Shown here: piece after piece, positions 14,739-23,403 of the stretch
Numbering within the stretch: the first letter of the stretch is position 1
Layout: each line of letters starts with the position of its first letter
Source of the DNA: Mucilaginibacter tundrae
Lineage (GTDB): Bacteria > Bacteroidota > Bacteroidia > Sphingobacteriales > Sphingobacteriaceae
Assembly (NCBI RefSeq): GCF_013408825.1
Contig: NZ_JACCBZ010000006.1
Span: 124,001 to 188,000, forward strand
Direction: 5' to 3'
Length of the DNA: 64,000 nucleotides
The notes under the pieces: model-generated
What the model was told of the DNA's origin: nothing
Seen by the model: the letters and a program-made list of their open reading frames with translations, nothing else
Database searches by the model: none
Program-made: the position numbers and the translations under genes

Positions 14739-15989
14739 TCATTTCCCGCTAACAAGCCCCAAAGCCTCAATATATCCTTTGTTTGGGGTACAGTTTTCAA
14801 ACTTGCAATTATCAAGCATATCAAATAAAGCTTTCTTTAGTTCTTCTCTATTTGCCGGTGCAGCTTTACGTATATCTTCAAAACTTACTCTCGGCGCTTC
14901 AGCATAAGCTATTACTTTATCATAATTAACAGGCATTTTAAAGGTAACTATGCCTGCTGAATTCTCCATCTTTTTATAAGGCCAATAATGCCATCCTATA
15001 TCGTTTTGTTCAAGCGTTACCCTGAAGTCATGTACCCATTCATCCTTATTTTCGCCTGTTTCGCCGCAGTATATGGGAACATTATATTTATTTCTAAAAT
15101 CAATATACTCCTGTATTACGTCGATGGTAGTAGTTTTTGTCCAATATTTATGAAATGTGTATATGATCTTCGAGTCGAACGGTGTACCAAACATATGCAT
15201 GTTGCTATCCCATTGCGCCCCTCCTAAAACTATTATATGGTTTTTATCAACCGTACGTATCGCCTTAGTGATTTCTTTATAAAAAGGTTCCAAATAATGA
15301 TTTAAACTATCAGCTTTAAAATAATGTGCAATTGGCTCGTTCAGTAAGTCATAACCAATAACCGCTGTTTCGTTTTTATAATGCGCAGCTATTCTTGTCC
15401 ATATTTGTATAGTTTGTTGTCTGCACACCGCGCTTTGAAAAAGGAACGGATAGCCATAACCATCATCAATATTATCACCAGTTTGGCCACCCGGAGCACA
15501 GTGCATATCTAATATAACATAAATACCCTCCTGTTTACACCAACCTATTACCCTATCTAATAGCTCAAACCCACGATCGGGGTTATTTTCGCCCAAATAA
15601 TCTTCGTCGGTAAAAAGTTTATAGTTAAATGGGATGCGAATTGAGTTCATCCCGGTAGATTTCAGGTAATGAATATCGGCGCGGGTAATATAGTTATCCA
15701 AGTATTTTTTCCAGAAAATTTTAGCATCCTCAGGACCTATCAATTCAGTAATCGCTTCATTAATGAGTTTTGGTGAATTGATTTTAGAAAATTTGAACAT
15801 ATAACCTTCGGGGATAAGCCAGTTACCCAAGTTAGTCCCCTTAATTAAAAATGGCTTTTTATCAGGGCCAATAACCCCTTTTCCACGTGTTGAGATGAAA
15901 CCATTAGATTGTGCTATTGCAGTAAATGGCGCAATTAAAACCAGTATTAAAAATAATGAGATTCGGATTTGTTTTTTAATGATCTTCAT
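14739..15989 (-). CDS. Secreted GH5 family glycoside hydrolase
   Basis: A 416-residue exported clan GH-A enzyme. The signal peptide ends near TAIAQ27. The start of the barrel (FLIKGTNLGNWLIPEGYMF) resembles exo-beta-1,3-glucanase-like GH5 enzymes rather than classical cellulases. The acid/base is Glu218 in YDLLNEPI and the nucleophile is Glu310 in IYCGETG, with HxPGG-like DMHCAPGG at about 161-168. It is the last enzyme gene of the minus-strand beta-glucan operon, 57 bp after the cytochrome gene. A beta-1,3- or beta-1,6-glucan substrate is inferred from the neighbours (GH16, two GH30, GH3); the subfamily cannot be settled by eye. Confidence 0.85.
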   Translation of the reverse strand: MKIIKKQIRISLFLILVLIAPFTAIAQSNGFISTRGKGVIGPDKKPFLIKGTNLGNWLIPEGYMFKFSKINSPKLINEAITELIGPEDAKIFWKKYLDNYITRADIHYLKSTGMNSIRIPFNYKLFTDEDYLGENNPDRGFELLDRVIGWCKQEGIYVILDMHCAPGGQTGDNIDDGYGYPFLFQSAVCRQQTIQIWTRIAAHYKNETAVIGYDLLNEPIAHYFKADSLNHYLEPFYKEITKAIRTVDKNHIIVLGGAQWDSNMHMFGTPFDSKIIYTFHKYWTKTTTIDVIQEYIDFRNKYNVPIYCGETGENKDEWVHDFRVTLEQNDIGWHYWPYKKMENSAGIVTFKMPVNYDKVIAYAEAPRVSFEDIRKAAPANREELKKALFDMLDNCKFENCTPNKGYIEALGLVSGK

Positions 15990-16046
15990 GGCTAAACGGA
16001 TTGAGACTCAAGTTTTATTGGTCTTTATTTAGATGTTAATTTATTA

Positions 16047-17258
16047 TTATTTTCGAGAAGCATCAGCATACACAGCTATATGATGGGTACGAACTAAATA
16101 CGGCACCTCTTTACCCTTACCTTCGGTTTCAATAGCAATAACACTTGATGGCCTTGCCGGCATATGGCAATCAATGCAATTATTTTTTATAGCAGCTCCC
16201 AATTTTGGCGCCATGGAGCAAAAATTATGATTCGCTATTGTATGGCAATTCATACATTTCTGCGAATACATAGCCAGATTTCCCCTTTCATTCCGATGTA
16301 CATTGTGGCAGGTAGCACAATCCATATTGCTATTTATGAAACATTTACTGCTGGCTAAAAGCTGACTTTGGTTAGCATGCACATCAAGCTTAGCTGAATC
16401 TACAGGTTTTTGATATGGAGGATTTTCAACAAAGTTGGCAAGATCATCACCCGGTTTAAACACAAATGTTGTTTTTAAGATCATGTTTTTGTTGCCTGAA
16501 TGACAAACCGCGCACATACTAATTTTTTGCGCGCGAGAGAGTGATGCATAAGTGGCTATATATTTGGCTTTCTTCTCCTCCGGAAATGCAGTTTGGTAAT
16601 TCACATGATTAGCTGACGGGCCATGGCAACGTTCGCAATCAATACCTAATATCAGAGAGTTTTTATCAAAGTTTTCTACATCCATGGAATGTAAACTTTG
16701 TGTTTCTGCCGGCAAATCTTTTATATAAGAGCTATGGCATTCAAAGCATCGCCTGCCAATCATTCTGCTGTAATTGGCATATGTTGAATCAAATCCGGGA
16801 CTATTAGTCCATCCCAATGACCTAAAATATGACATAGGCAACTGATACATCTGATTACCTTTCCAATATAAGTAGCTTTCAGCTTTTACACCGCCAAACG
16901 TAATATCAAAACGCTCGGCATTTATTTGCTTCCCGTTTGAATAAGCAACCTGGTATAAGCCATCAGCACGTTTTTCCATCACTACCTTTAAATCTTTACT
17001 AAAGTAAAAAGTATTATCGTGTGGACTAAAACTTCCTCCTATACTGTGTATATCAGCCAGGCGTGTTGTTGAAAAATGCGCTGTGTGAAGGTAATTGTCA
17101 TAAACATCCTTATGACACTTTATACAGGTTGATGAACCCGCGAAGATATCTCCCCGCGGGTCTGGTTTATCCTTATTTATTGTTAAGCATTGCGAAAAGA
17201 TAAAAACAAGCGGAACAATAAAAATTATTATTAAAAATAATTTACGATTACTTTTCAT
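16047..17258 (-). CDS. Seven-haem c-type cytochrome lipoprotein
   Basis: A 403-residue exported protein with seven CxxCH haem-attachment motifs: CIKCH, CFECH, CERCH, CAVCH, CATCH, CMNCH and CIDCH. The N-terminus is a lipoprotein signal with Cys24 in IFSQC, so it is probably membrane-anchored on the periplasmic side or surface-exposed. The layout resembles cytochrome c554-type multihaem electron-transfer proteins. It lies inside the beta-glucan operon, 37 bp after one GH30 gene and 57 bp before GH5 on the same strand, so it is likely cotranscribed with them. A redox role in polysaccharide breakdown is unexpected and unproven. No c-type maturation or oxidoreductase gene is nearby. Confidence 0.88.
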   Translation of the reverse strand: MKSNRKLFLIIIFIVPLVFIFSQCLTINKDKPDPRGDIFAGSSTCIKCHKDVYDNYLHTAHFSTTRLADIHSIGGSFSPHDNTFYFSKDLKVVMEKRADGLYQVAYSNGKQINAERFDITFGGVKAESYLYWKGNQMYQLPMSYFRSLGWTNSPGFDSTYANYSRMIGRRCFECHSSYIKDLPAETQSLHSMDVENFDKNSLILGIDCERCHGPSANHVNYQTAFPEEKKAKYIATYASLSRAQKISMCAVCHSGNKNMILKTTFVFKPGDDLANFVENPPYQKPVDSAKLDVHANQSQLLASSKCFINSNMDCATCHNVHRNERGNLAMYSQKCMNCHTIANHNFCSMAPKLGAAIKNNCIDCHMPARPSSVIAIETEGKGKEVPYLVRTHHIAVYADASRK

Positions 17259-17295
17259 CAGCGTTATACAAATAGCATATCAATAAGAAAACTGC

Positions 17296-18753
17296 CTATT
17301 GAACTATTAATGTTGTTATTGAATGTGGCAAACTGGTTGTATTAGCTGCCATACCTTTTATCCAAAGGTGATATGGCACTTTTTCATTGGTTAAATTTAA
17401 CACAATTACTACCAATTTGTTATCGCTATTTATAAATGCTGTTGTCATTAATTCATCACGGTTAGATGATGCGATAATACGTTTAGCTCCTGGCCTTATA
17501 AATTTTGAAAAATGGCCAATGTAATAGTAAGAATCCATGTAGGTTAACTCTCCGGTTTTAACGTTGGCATGTATTGGCGAAAAGCAGAAATTTCCAACAT
17601 GGTTAGGGCCCCCATATTCATCTAACAAAACATTCCAGTCTGTCCAGCCCACAACACCATTATTAAAATCGTTGACCATTGATTTTCCGTACAATTCGCC
17701 ATATTTCCAATCGTTAATTTTGCTGGCGTCATAAGTATCGCTGCAACCTTCTGTAAATAATAGGTTTTTATCAGGAAAAGCTTCATGTACACGTTTCACA
17801 TTTTCAAAATCGTCGTGCATATACCAATGGAATCCCGTACCCCAAACATATTTCGCTGCTTCTGGGTCCTCTAAAACAGTACTCGCGCGTTGATACATTA
17901 AGTCCCTGTTATGATCCCAGATAATTAGTTTCTTATCAGCTAAGCCACTTTTGTGTAATGTTGGGCCTAAATAATTCTTAACAAAATCGCGCTCATCTTC
18001 ACCAGTATAAATGCATGATTCCCATCTTTGATTAGCCATTGGTTCGTTTTGAACGGATAATCCCCATATTGGAATACCTTCTTTTTCATAAGCTTTAATA
18101 AACTTGACATAAAAATTAGCCCATGCCTGGTCATATTCAGGTTTAAGTTTACCGCCATGCAGCATGTCGTTATTAGTTTTCATGAATGCTGGTGGGCTCC
18201 ATGGAGTTGCAAACAAAGTTAAATTACCACCTGCTGCTGCAATTACCTGTTTAATAAATGGGATACGATATTTACGGTCGTGATCAATATTAAATGTTTT
18301 TAAAGCTTTGTCTCCATCGGCTACATAGCTATAAGTATCACTTGAAAAATCACAACTTTGAATATTCGTACGGCCTAATGAATAGCCAATACCAGTTTTC
18401 TTGTTATAATAAGCATTTAAAATTTCGTCTTGCTTTGCTTTTGGCAGCTTATAAAAAGTTTCGGCAGATGCATCTGTTAATGCACCTCCAATCCCTAAAA
18501 CGGATTGAAACGTTTTTGATGGATCAACAAAAATACAAACCTCTGTTTCAAGTGGTTGACCAAATTGCTTAAACGTTAATGTAGCTGTTTTAGTTATACG
18601 GTAATCGGTGTTTTGTGCCGTTGTATAAACCGATACCGTTTTATTAGCGGCTTGGTATGCTTTTGGATGAAGCGGAGATTTAGCTTTATTAGTTTGTGCA
18701 TTTACTAAAGTAGTGCACGAACATACTAAGGCTAGTATTAAAGATCTTTTCAT
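17296..18753 (-). CDS. Secreted GH30 beta-glycosidase
   Basis: A 485-residue exported enzyme with signal peptide ending near LVNAQ20. It has the GH30 hallmarks: VLGIGGALTDASAETF (about 85-100), the acid/base Glu in LSVQNEPMANQRWES, the nucleophile Glu in LLFTEGCSDT, and a C-terminal beta domain. Bacteroidota GH30 enzymes in loci with GH3 and GH16 are typically beta-1,6-glucanases or beta-glucosylases; that specificity is inferred from the setting. It is a distant paralogue of the lipoprotein GH30 at 20972. The next gene upstream, GH3, ends 38 bp before it, consistent with one operon. Confidence 0.9.
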   Translation of the reverse strand: MKRSLILALVCSCTTLVNAQTNKAKSPLHPKAYQAANKTVSVYTTAQNTDYRITKTATLTFKQFGQPLETEVCIFVDPSKTFQSVLGIGGALTDASAETFYKLPKAKQDEILNAYYNKKTGIGYSLGRTNIQSCDFSSDTYSYVADGDKALKTFNIDHDRKYRIPFIKQVIAAAGGNLTLFATPWSPPAFMKTNNDMLHGGKLKPEYDQAWANFYVKFIKAYEKEGIPIWGLSVQNEPMANQRWESCIYTGEDERDFVKNYLGPTLHKSGLADKKLIIWDHNRDLMYQRASTVLEDPEAAKYVWGTGFHWYMHDDFENVKRVHEAFPDKNLLFTEGCSDTYDASKINDWKYGELYGKSMVNDFNNGVVGWTDWNVLLDEYGGPNHVGNFCFSPIHANVKTGELTYMDSYYYIGHFSKFIRPGAKRIIASSNRDELMTTAFINSDNKLVVIVLNLTNEKVPYHLWIKGMAANTTSLPHSITTLIVQ

Positions 18754-18791
18754 TTATATATATGTATTATTTGGGTTGAAATCAATAAAAT

Positions 18792-20957
18792 TTACAATTC
18801 AGCTTTTCCATTTAGCCTGATATCGCGCGATGAGCTGCCAACAATAAAATCAAAAACTCCCGGATCCATTTCCCATTCGTTTTTTACATCATTAAAGTAT
18901 TTGAAGGCATCCTGATCAAGTGTTATCGTTACTGTTTTCTCTTCGCCTGCTTTTAAAAACACCTTTTCAAAACCTTTTAATTCTTTATCAGGGCGAGGCA
19001 AGTTTAATTTTTCTTGTTTCACATACAATTGTGCTACTTCAGCACCATCAACAGCACCGGTATTTTTCAGGGTAAATGTTACAGTAGCTTGTTTATTAGC
19101 AGCGCTTACTTGCAGATTGCTGTATTTAAAGGTGGTATATGACAAACCATGACCGAAAGCAAATTGCGGTTCAACATTGAAAGTATCGTAATAACGATAA
19201 CCAACATATATATCATCAAAATAATTTACTGTTGTTGAATCGCCGGGATATTGCCCCAGTTTAATAGCGGGAGCATCAGCTAATTTTTTTGGAAAACTTA
19301 CCGGTAACTTTCCTGAAGGATTAACCTGACCAAAGATGATCTTTGCTAGTGCATCACCACCTTCCATCCCAGGGTACCATGCTTGTATTATACCTTTTGC
19401 ATCACCTACCCATTGGGTTATATCCATTGGCCCACCACCCATTAATACTACCACTGTTTTAGGGTTAGCAGCAATTACAGCCTTAATCAACTCGTTTTGA
19501 CCGAACGGCATATCCATATTAGGTTTGTCAATTCCTTCGGCATCATAAGCATTATCGGCCCACACCTTATAATCGTAACCGTGTGTCCAACCGCCAACAA
19601 CTATTACCATATTAGCTTTTTTAGCTGCCTCCACAGCTTGTTGAATCAAGGCTTGATCCGGGCCAGCATCACGCACAATGTTATAACCTTTGCAATAAGT
19701 AATTTTCACCCTTTTACCGGCAATATTCTTTAATCCTTGTAAAGGAGTCACTTCATAAAATGCTTTTATTTGCGAGCTTCCGCCACCAAAAGCTTGTTTT
19801 CTATCAGCATTGTAACCTATTACCGCAATTGACTTTACGTTTGCCGCCAAAGGCAATATATTATCTTGGTTTTTGAGTAATACGATGCCTTCCTCTGCAA
19901 CTTTTTCTGCTGTTAGCTGATGTGCCTTTGTATTGTATTCACCTTTTTGCCGTTTTTGGCCGCCAAGCATATCGGTTTTATACATAACGTACAGTATGCG
20001 CCGTACTTTTTCATTAATAATATATTCAGGTATTTTACCTTCTTTAACTAAAGTAACTACAGTATCGCCCATAAAGAATTTACCATAATCAGGATGAGCA
20101 CCTAAACTAAGATCGGTGCCCATTTCAAGATCAGTGCCATTCCACAAAGCTTGAGTTGTGCTGTGAACAGCGCCCCAATCACTCATTACCAAACCTTTAA
20201 AGCCCCATTCTTTTTTCAGAATTTGATTTATAAGATAGTTGTTTTGCGTGGCCCATTGCCCTCTGAACTTATTGTATGAACCCATTAAAGTATTTACGCC
20301 GCCTTGCTGGACAGCAGCTTTAAAGCCAGGCAGATATATTTCACGCAGAGCACGCTCACTCATTTGTACATCTATGCTGTTACGTAAAGTTTCCTGGTTA
20401 TTACCGGCAAAGTGTTTTACGCAGGCTGATATTCCCTGATCTTGTACACCCTTAATATAACCTACTACCATTTTTGAAACTAAAAACGGATCTTCACTCT
20501 GGTACTCAAAGTTGCGGCCATTTAAAGGTGAACGCATTATGTTGATACCGGGACCTAAAATCACATCCTTACCCCTGAAATTTGCTTCGCTTCCTAATAC
20601 GGAACCAAACGCATACCCTAAGTTAGGGTTCCATGTTGATGCAAGACAAACTCCTGTTGGCAAATATGTTCCTGAATCGAGCACATTTTGCAAGTCAGTC
20701 CATCCTCTTCCATGCTCAACCCGGACTCCATGTGGACCATCAGATGTTACCAGCTCAGGTATACCTAAACGAGGTACCCCCCCTGAAGTAAAGGAAGAGC
20801 TAGCATGAATCATATTGACCTTTTCCTGCAAAGTCATCAGTTTTATAAGGCTATCAGATTTAAAGGCAATCTCAGCATCACTATACCGGGATTGAGCTTT
20901 TACAGAAAAAGGAGCTATTACGCAAAAGAGAAAAAGAAGTTTGAGTTTTGAATTCAT
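18792..20957 (-). CDS. Secreted GH3 beta-glucosidase
   Basis: A 721-residue exported exo-enzyme releasing glucose from beta-gluco-oligosaccharides. The signal peptide ends near SVKAQ22. The N-terminal barrel carries KHFAGNNQE and the nucleophile Asp260 in GLVMSDWGAVH. The middle alpha/beta sandwich (about 360-580) contains IAVIGYNADRKQAFGGGSS, and a C-terminal fibronectin III-like domain (about 625-715) ends the chain. Length and order match typical periplasmic Bacteroidota beta-glucosidases. It lies 14 bp after the upstream GH30 gene. In this locus it would finish oligosaccharides made by GH16 and GH30. Confidence 0.93.
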   Translation of the reverse strand: MNSKLKLLFLFCVIAPFSVKAQSRYSDAEIAFKSDSLIKLMTLQEKVNMIHASSSFTSGGVPRLGIPELVTSDGPHGVRVEHGRGWTDLQNVLDSGTYLPTGVCLASTWNPNLGYAFGSVLGSEANFRGKDVILGPGINIMRSPLNGRNFEYQSEDPFLVSKMVVGYIKGVQDQGISACVKHFAGNNQETLRNSIDVQMSERALREIYLPGFKAAVQQGGVNTLMGSYNKFRGQWATQNNYLINQILKKEWGFKGLVMSDWGAVHSTTQALWNGTDLEMGTDLSLGAHPDYGKFFMGDTVVTLVKEGKIPEYIINEKVRRILYVMYKTDMLGGQKRQKGEYNTKAHQLTAEKVAEEGIVLLKNQDNILPLAANVKSIAVIGYNADRKQAFGGGSSQIKAFYEVTPLQGLKNIAGKRVKITYCKGYNIVRDAGPDQALIQQAVEAAKKANMVIVVGGWTHGYDYKVWADNAYDAEGIDKPNMDMPFGQNELIKAVIAANPKTVVVLMGGGPMDITQWVGDAKGIIQAWYPGMEGGDALAKIIFGQVNPSGKLPVSFPKKLADAPAIKLGQYPGDSTTVNYFDDIYVGYRYYDTFNVEPQFAFGHGLSYTTFKYSNLQVSAANKQATVTFTLKNTGAVDGAEVAQLYVKQEKLNLPRPDKELKGFEKVFLKAGEEKTVTITLDQDAFKYFNDVKNEWEMDPGVFDFIVGSSSRDIRLNGKAEL

Positions 20958-20971
20958 TATTAGGGTGTATA

Positions 20972-22432
20972 TTATTTCCAGGTATAAGTTGCCACAGCGC
21001 CGCCGTTAAGTGTTGAGGTGACTAATTTTGATTTGTATTGAATATTAAAACTTGCAATGTTGCTACTATTATTTAATACAATAAGCACTTTAGAGCCATC
21101 CGGATTTTGAAAGGCAACGTTTGGAAACGCTGTTGAAGCATCGGAAGCGATTCTTATCGCGCCAGCTTTTACAAATTTGGATGCATGAGCTATAATATAG
21201 TAAGAAACATTACGTGTAAATGCTGACCCGCTTACAGTTACCGCGCCCTGGCATGTACTGCAACCACCTACAGTATGAGGGCCATAATTAGGATCAGAAG
21301 CTAAATTCCATTCTATAACGTTCCGGCTCCAATTACGCGTTGCACCAACAATTAAATTGGTTACGTGCCAATTTAAGTCACCACTAAAAGTTCCGGTTGA
21401 AAATGTAGCTTGCTCTGTAAAATAAATGTTTTTGTTAGGGAATGCTGTATGCACAGGAGTAAGTGCTGATATATCGCCCGCATACAAGTGAAATGCAGAC
21501 CCATCAACGTATTTATTCGCAGTTGCATCATTTAAAACATAAATTGGATATTCTGGGTGGTCGCAGTTATGATCATAGCAAATTATTTTTGTTGAAATGC
21601 CTGCCGTTTGAAAAGCGGGACCCAAATAATTACCTATAAAATTTGTTTCAGCAGTGTCAACCTCTAGCATAGCAGGGTTATTGTATGCATTTAATGGCTC
21701 ATTTTGTGGTGTCACTGCATCAATATTTATCCCTTGGGCCTTCATTGCCTGTATATACTTTACAAAGTAATTTGCATATACGCTGTAATATTGAGGTAAT
21801 AAACTACCACCTGACAGATTGTTATTAGTTTTCATCCACGCAGGTGCACTCCATGGGCAAGCTAATATTTTTATATTAGGATTTAAGGCGATTATCTTTT
21901 TTAATACAGGGATAAGGTCAGTTTCCATCGAGATGCTAAAATTCTGTAAGTTAACATCGGGAGTACTCGAATCGTCATAAGTAAATGGAGCCGTACTCAT
22001 ATCCGAAGCGCCGAGCGTAACTCTTATATAGCTGATATTAATACCGGTGCTATCAGTTGCAAAAAGTTCTTTTATAAGCGCATTGTTTTGTGTAGCAGGC
22101 ATAGCGTTTATTACCTGGGCGCTGCCACCAGTAAGCGCAAACCCAAAACCATCTATTGTTTGATAGGTAGTGGTTGAATCAACATTAATTGTTGTGTTTG
22201 AATTAGTAATTGTGTTAAACAGCAAACTAACATTTTGCTTAGCCAGTAATTGTGCTTGATCAGGCGTGGTTAGCCACATATTAACATCTGTTTTTACCGT
22301 TACCGGAGGGGTAACGACTGTGCCGCCCCCACCACCGCCTGTACTTGCCACTTTTTTACTGCAACTCATCAGCATAAAGGCAGCTAATCCTGTAAATAAT
22401 ATCGTAAACCTTGTATTTCGTATCGTTTTCAT
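20972..22432 (-). CDS. Lipoprotein GH30 glycosidase (candidate surface beta-1,6-glucanase)
   Basis: A 486-residue enzyme from the ATG at 22432. An in-frame ATG at 22453 would add seven residues before the signal peptide and is less likely. The lipobox is LMSC, followed by SKK and a polyglycine linker, so the enzyme is probably tethered to the outer membrane. GH30 features are TIDGFGFALTGGSAQVI, the acid/base Glu in VTPQNEPLNAYN, and the nucleophile Glu in IYFTEQATF. The surface anchor suggests it makes the first cuts in the polymer, while the soluble GH30 at 17296 acts on fragments. By analogy with known Bacteroides beta-1,6-glucan loci, beta-1,6-glucan is the favoured target. Confidence 0.9.
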   Translation of the reverse strand: MKTIRNTRFTILFTGLAAFMLMSCSKKVASTGGGGGGTVVTPPVTVKTDVNMWLTTPDQAQLLAKQNVSLLFNTITNSNTTINVDSTTTYQTIDGFGFALTGGSAQVINAMPATQNNALIKELFATDSTGINISYIRVTLGASDMSTAPFTYDDSSTPDVNLQNFSISMETDLIPVLKKIIALNPNIKILACPWSAPAWMKTNNNLSGGSLLPQYYSVYANYFVKYIQAMKAQGINIDAVTPQNEPLNAYNNPAMLEVDTAETNFIGNYLGPAFQTAGISTKIICYDHNCDHPEYPIYVLNDATANKYVDGSAFHLYAGDISALTPVHTAFPNKNIYFTEQATFSTGTFSGDLNWHVTNLIVGATRNWSRNVIEWNLASDPNYGPHTVGGCSTCQGAVTVSGSAFTRNVSYYIIAHASKFVKAGAIRIASDASTAFPNVAFQNPDGSKVLIVLNNSSNIASFNIQYKSKLVTSTLNGGAVATYTWK

Positions 22433-22474
22433 AAGTTTTCTCCAGTACACCATATCCTTACCTTTAGTTATTTA

Positions 22475-23338
22475 TTATTGTGTTTTATGAATTATGTTAA
22501 AGAAATGAACATAATCAACCTTCATTGATGTTGGGAAGGCTGTGGTATCAATCCCATCTATCCCACCCCAACTTCCACCTACAGCGATGTTCATTAATAA
22601 GTGAAATTTTTGATTGTAAGGCCATGTAGATGAGCCTTTGCCATCATTTACGTAAGTAAATACAAGGTTATCATCATAATATCCTCTAATGGCGTATGGT
22701 GTCCAGTCTTCACGATACAAATGGTATGCGGTTGAAGCTGTAGGAATATTCATAGTACTTGTTTTTGCATTTCCTGCAAAATATGTTGAATTATGCGCAC
22801 TAAAATGCACGTTGTTAGGATCGTACCCTACCATTTCCATAATGTCAACTTCACCTGAAGCCGGCCAGGCGCCGTAGGCATATGTATCAGGCAACATCCA
22901 TATCGCAGGCCATGTGCCCCTACCCGAAGGTAACATTGCTTTTACTTCAATACGACCATAGGTCATTGAAAATTTAGAAATCATTCTTGACGAAGTAAAG
23001 GCTTCGCCCCCTACACTTTGCTTTTTTGCTGTTATTGTTAACACATCATTGGCTACACTTGCATTGCCTAATGAATCTGTATAAAATTCAGATTCGCCAT
23101 TACCCCATCCACCACCGCCTAAATCATATGTCCATTTGGTTGGATCGGGTGTTCCGGTATTAGTGAATTCATCTACCCATACCGGCGTTGTTTCAAAACT
23201 CCAGTTGCTATCTACAGGAGCAGGAGGAGGTGTATAAACATATGATTTACCGCTATTTTGACTGCTTTTTGAGCATGATATTATGCTCGTGCTTAGCAAT
23301 ATTACTACTAATAACGATTTTGTTTTAAATCCCAACAT
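22475..23338 (-). CDS. Lipoprotein GH16 endo-beta-1,3-glucanase (laminarinase-like)
   Basis: A 287-residue lipoprotein (Cys22 in SIISC) with a short Pro-rich linker and a single GH16 jelly-roll domain. The catalytic motif GEVDIMEMVG gives nucleophile Glu163, helper Asp165 and acid/base Glu168. The form with an extra Met between Asp and Glu is that of laminarinases and lichenases, unlike kappa-carrageenases. The segment GTWPAIWMLP and a C-terminal MNIAVGGSWGG are also typical. It would cut beta-1,3-glucan at the cell surface. It is the first enzyme gene after SusD, separated from it by a hairpin at 23358-23385. Confidence 0.92.
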   Translation of the reverse strand: MLGFKTKSLLVVILLSTSIISCSKSSQNSGKSYVYTPPPAPVDSNWSFETTPVWVDEFTNTGTPDPTKWTYDLGGGGWGNGESEFYTDSLGNASVANDVLTITAKKQSVGGEAFTSSRMISKFSMTYGRIEVKAMLPSGRGTWPAIWMLPDTYAYGAWPASGEVDIMEMVGYDPNNVHFSAHNSTYFAGNAKTSTMNIPTASTAYHLYREDWTPYAIRGYYDDNLVFTYVNDGKGSSTWPYNQKFHLLMNIAVGGSWGGIDGIDTTAFPTSMKVDYVHFFNIIHKTQ

Positions 23339-23357
23339 ATATTGCCTTTGCTAAAAT

Positions 23358-23385
23358 AAAACTGCCGGTATTACCCGGCAGTTTT
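23358..23385 (-). terminator. Terminator-like hairpin between SusD and GH16
   Basis: AAAACTGCCGG (23358-23368) pairs perfectly with CCGGCAGTTTT (23375-23385) around a 6-nt loop. On the minus strand the stem is followed by TTTTATTTTAG. In this position it would let most transcripts end after susC-susD and only part read on into the glycoside hydrolase genes. Confidence 0.65.
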
Positions 23386-23403
23386 ATAATCAATTATAAA
23401 TTA

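Noticed and set aside
16047..17258. Cytochrome c nitrite reductase
   Set aside because: No CxxCK haem motif and no NrfH partner are present; seven plain CxxCH motifs and the lipobox do not fit NrfA.
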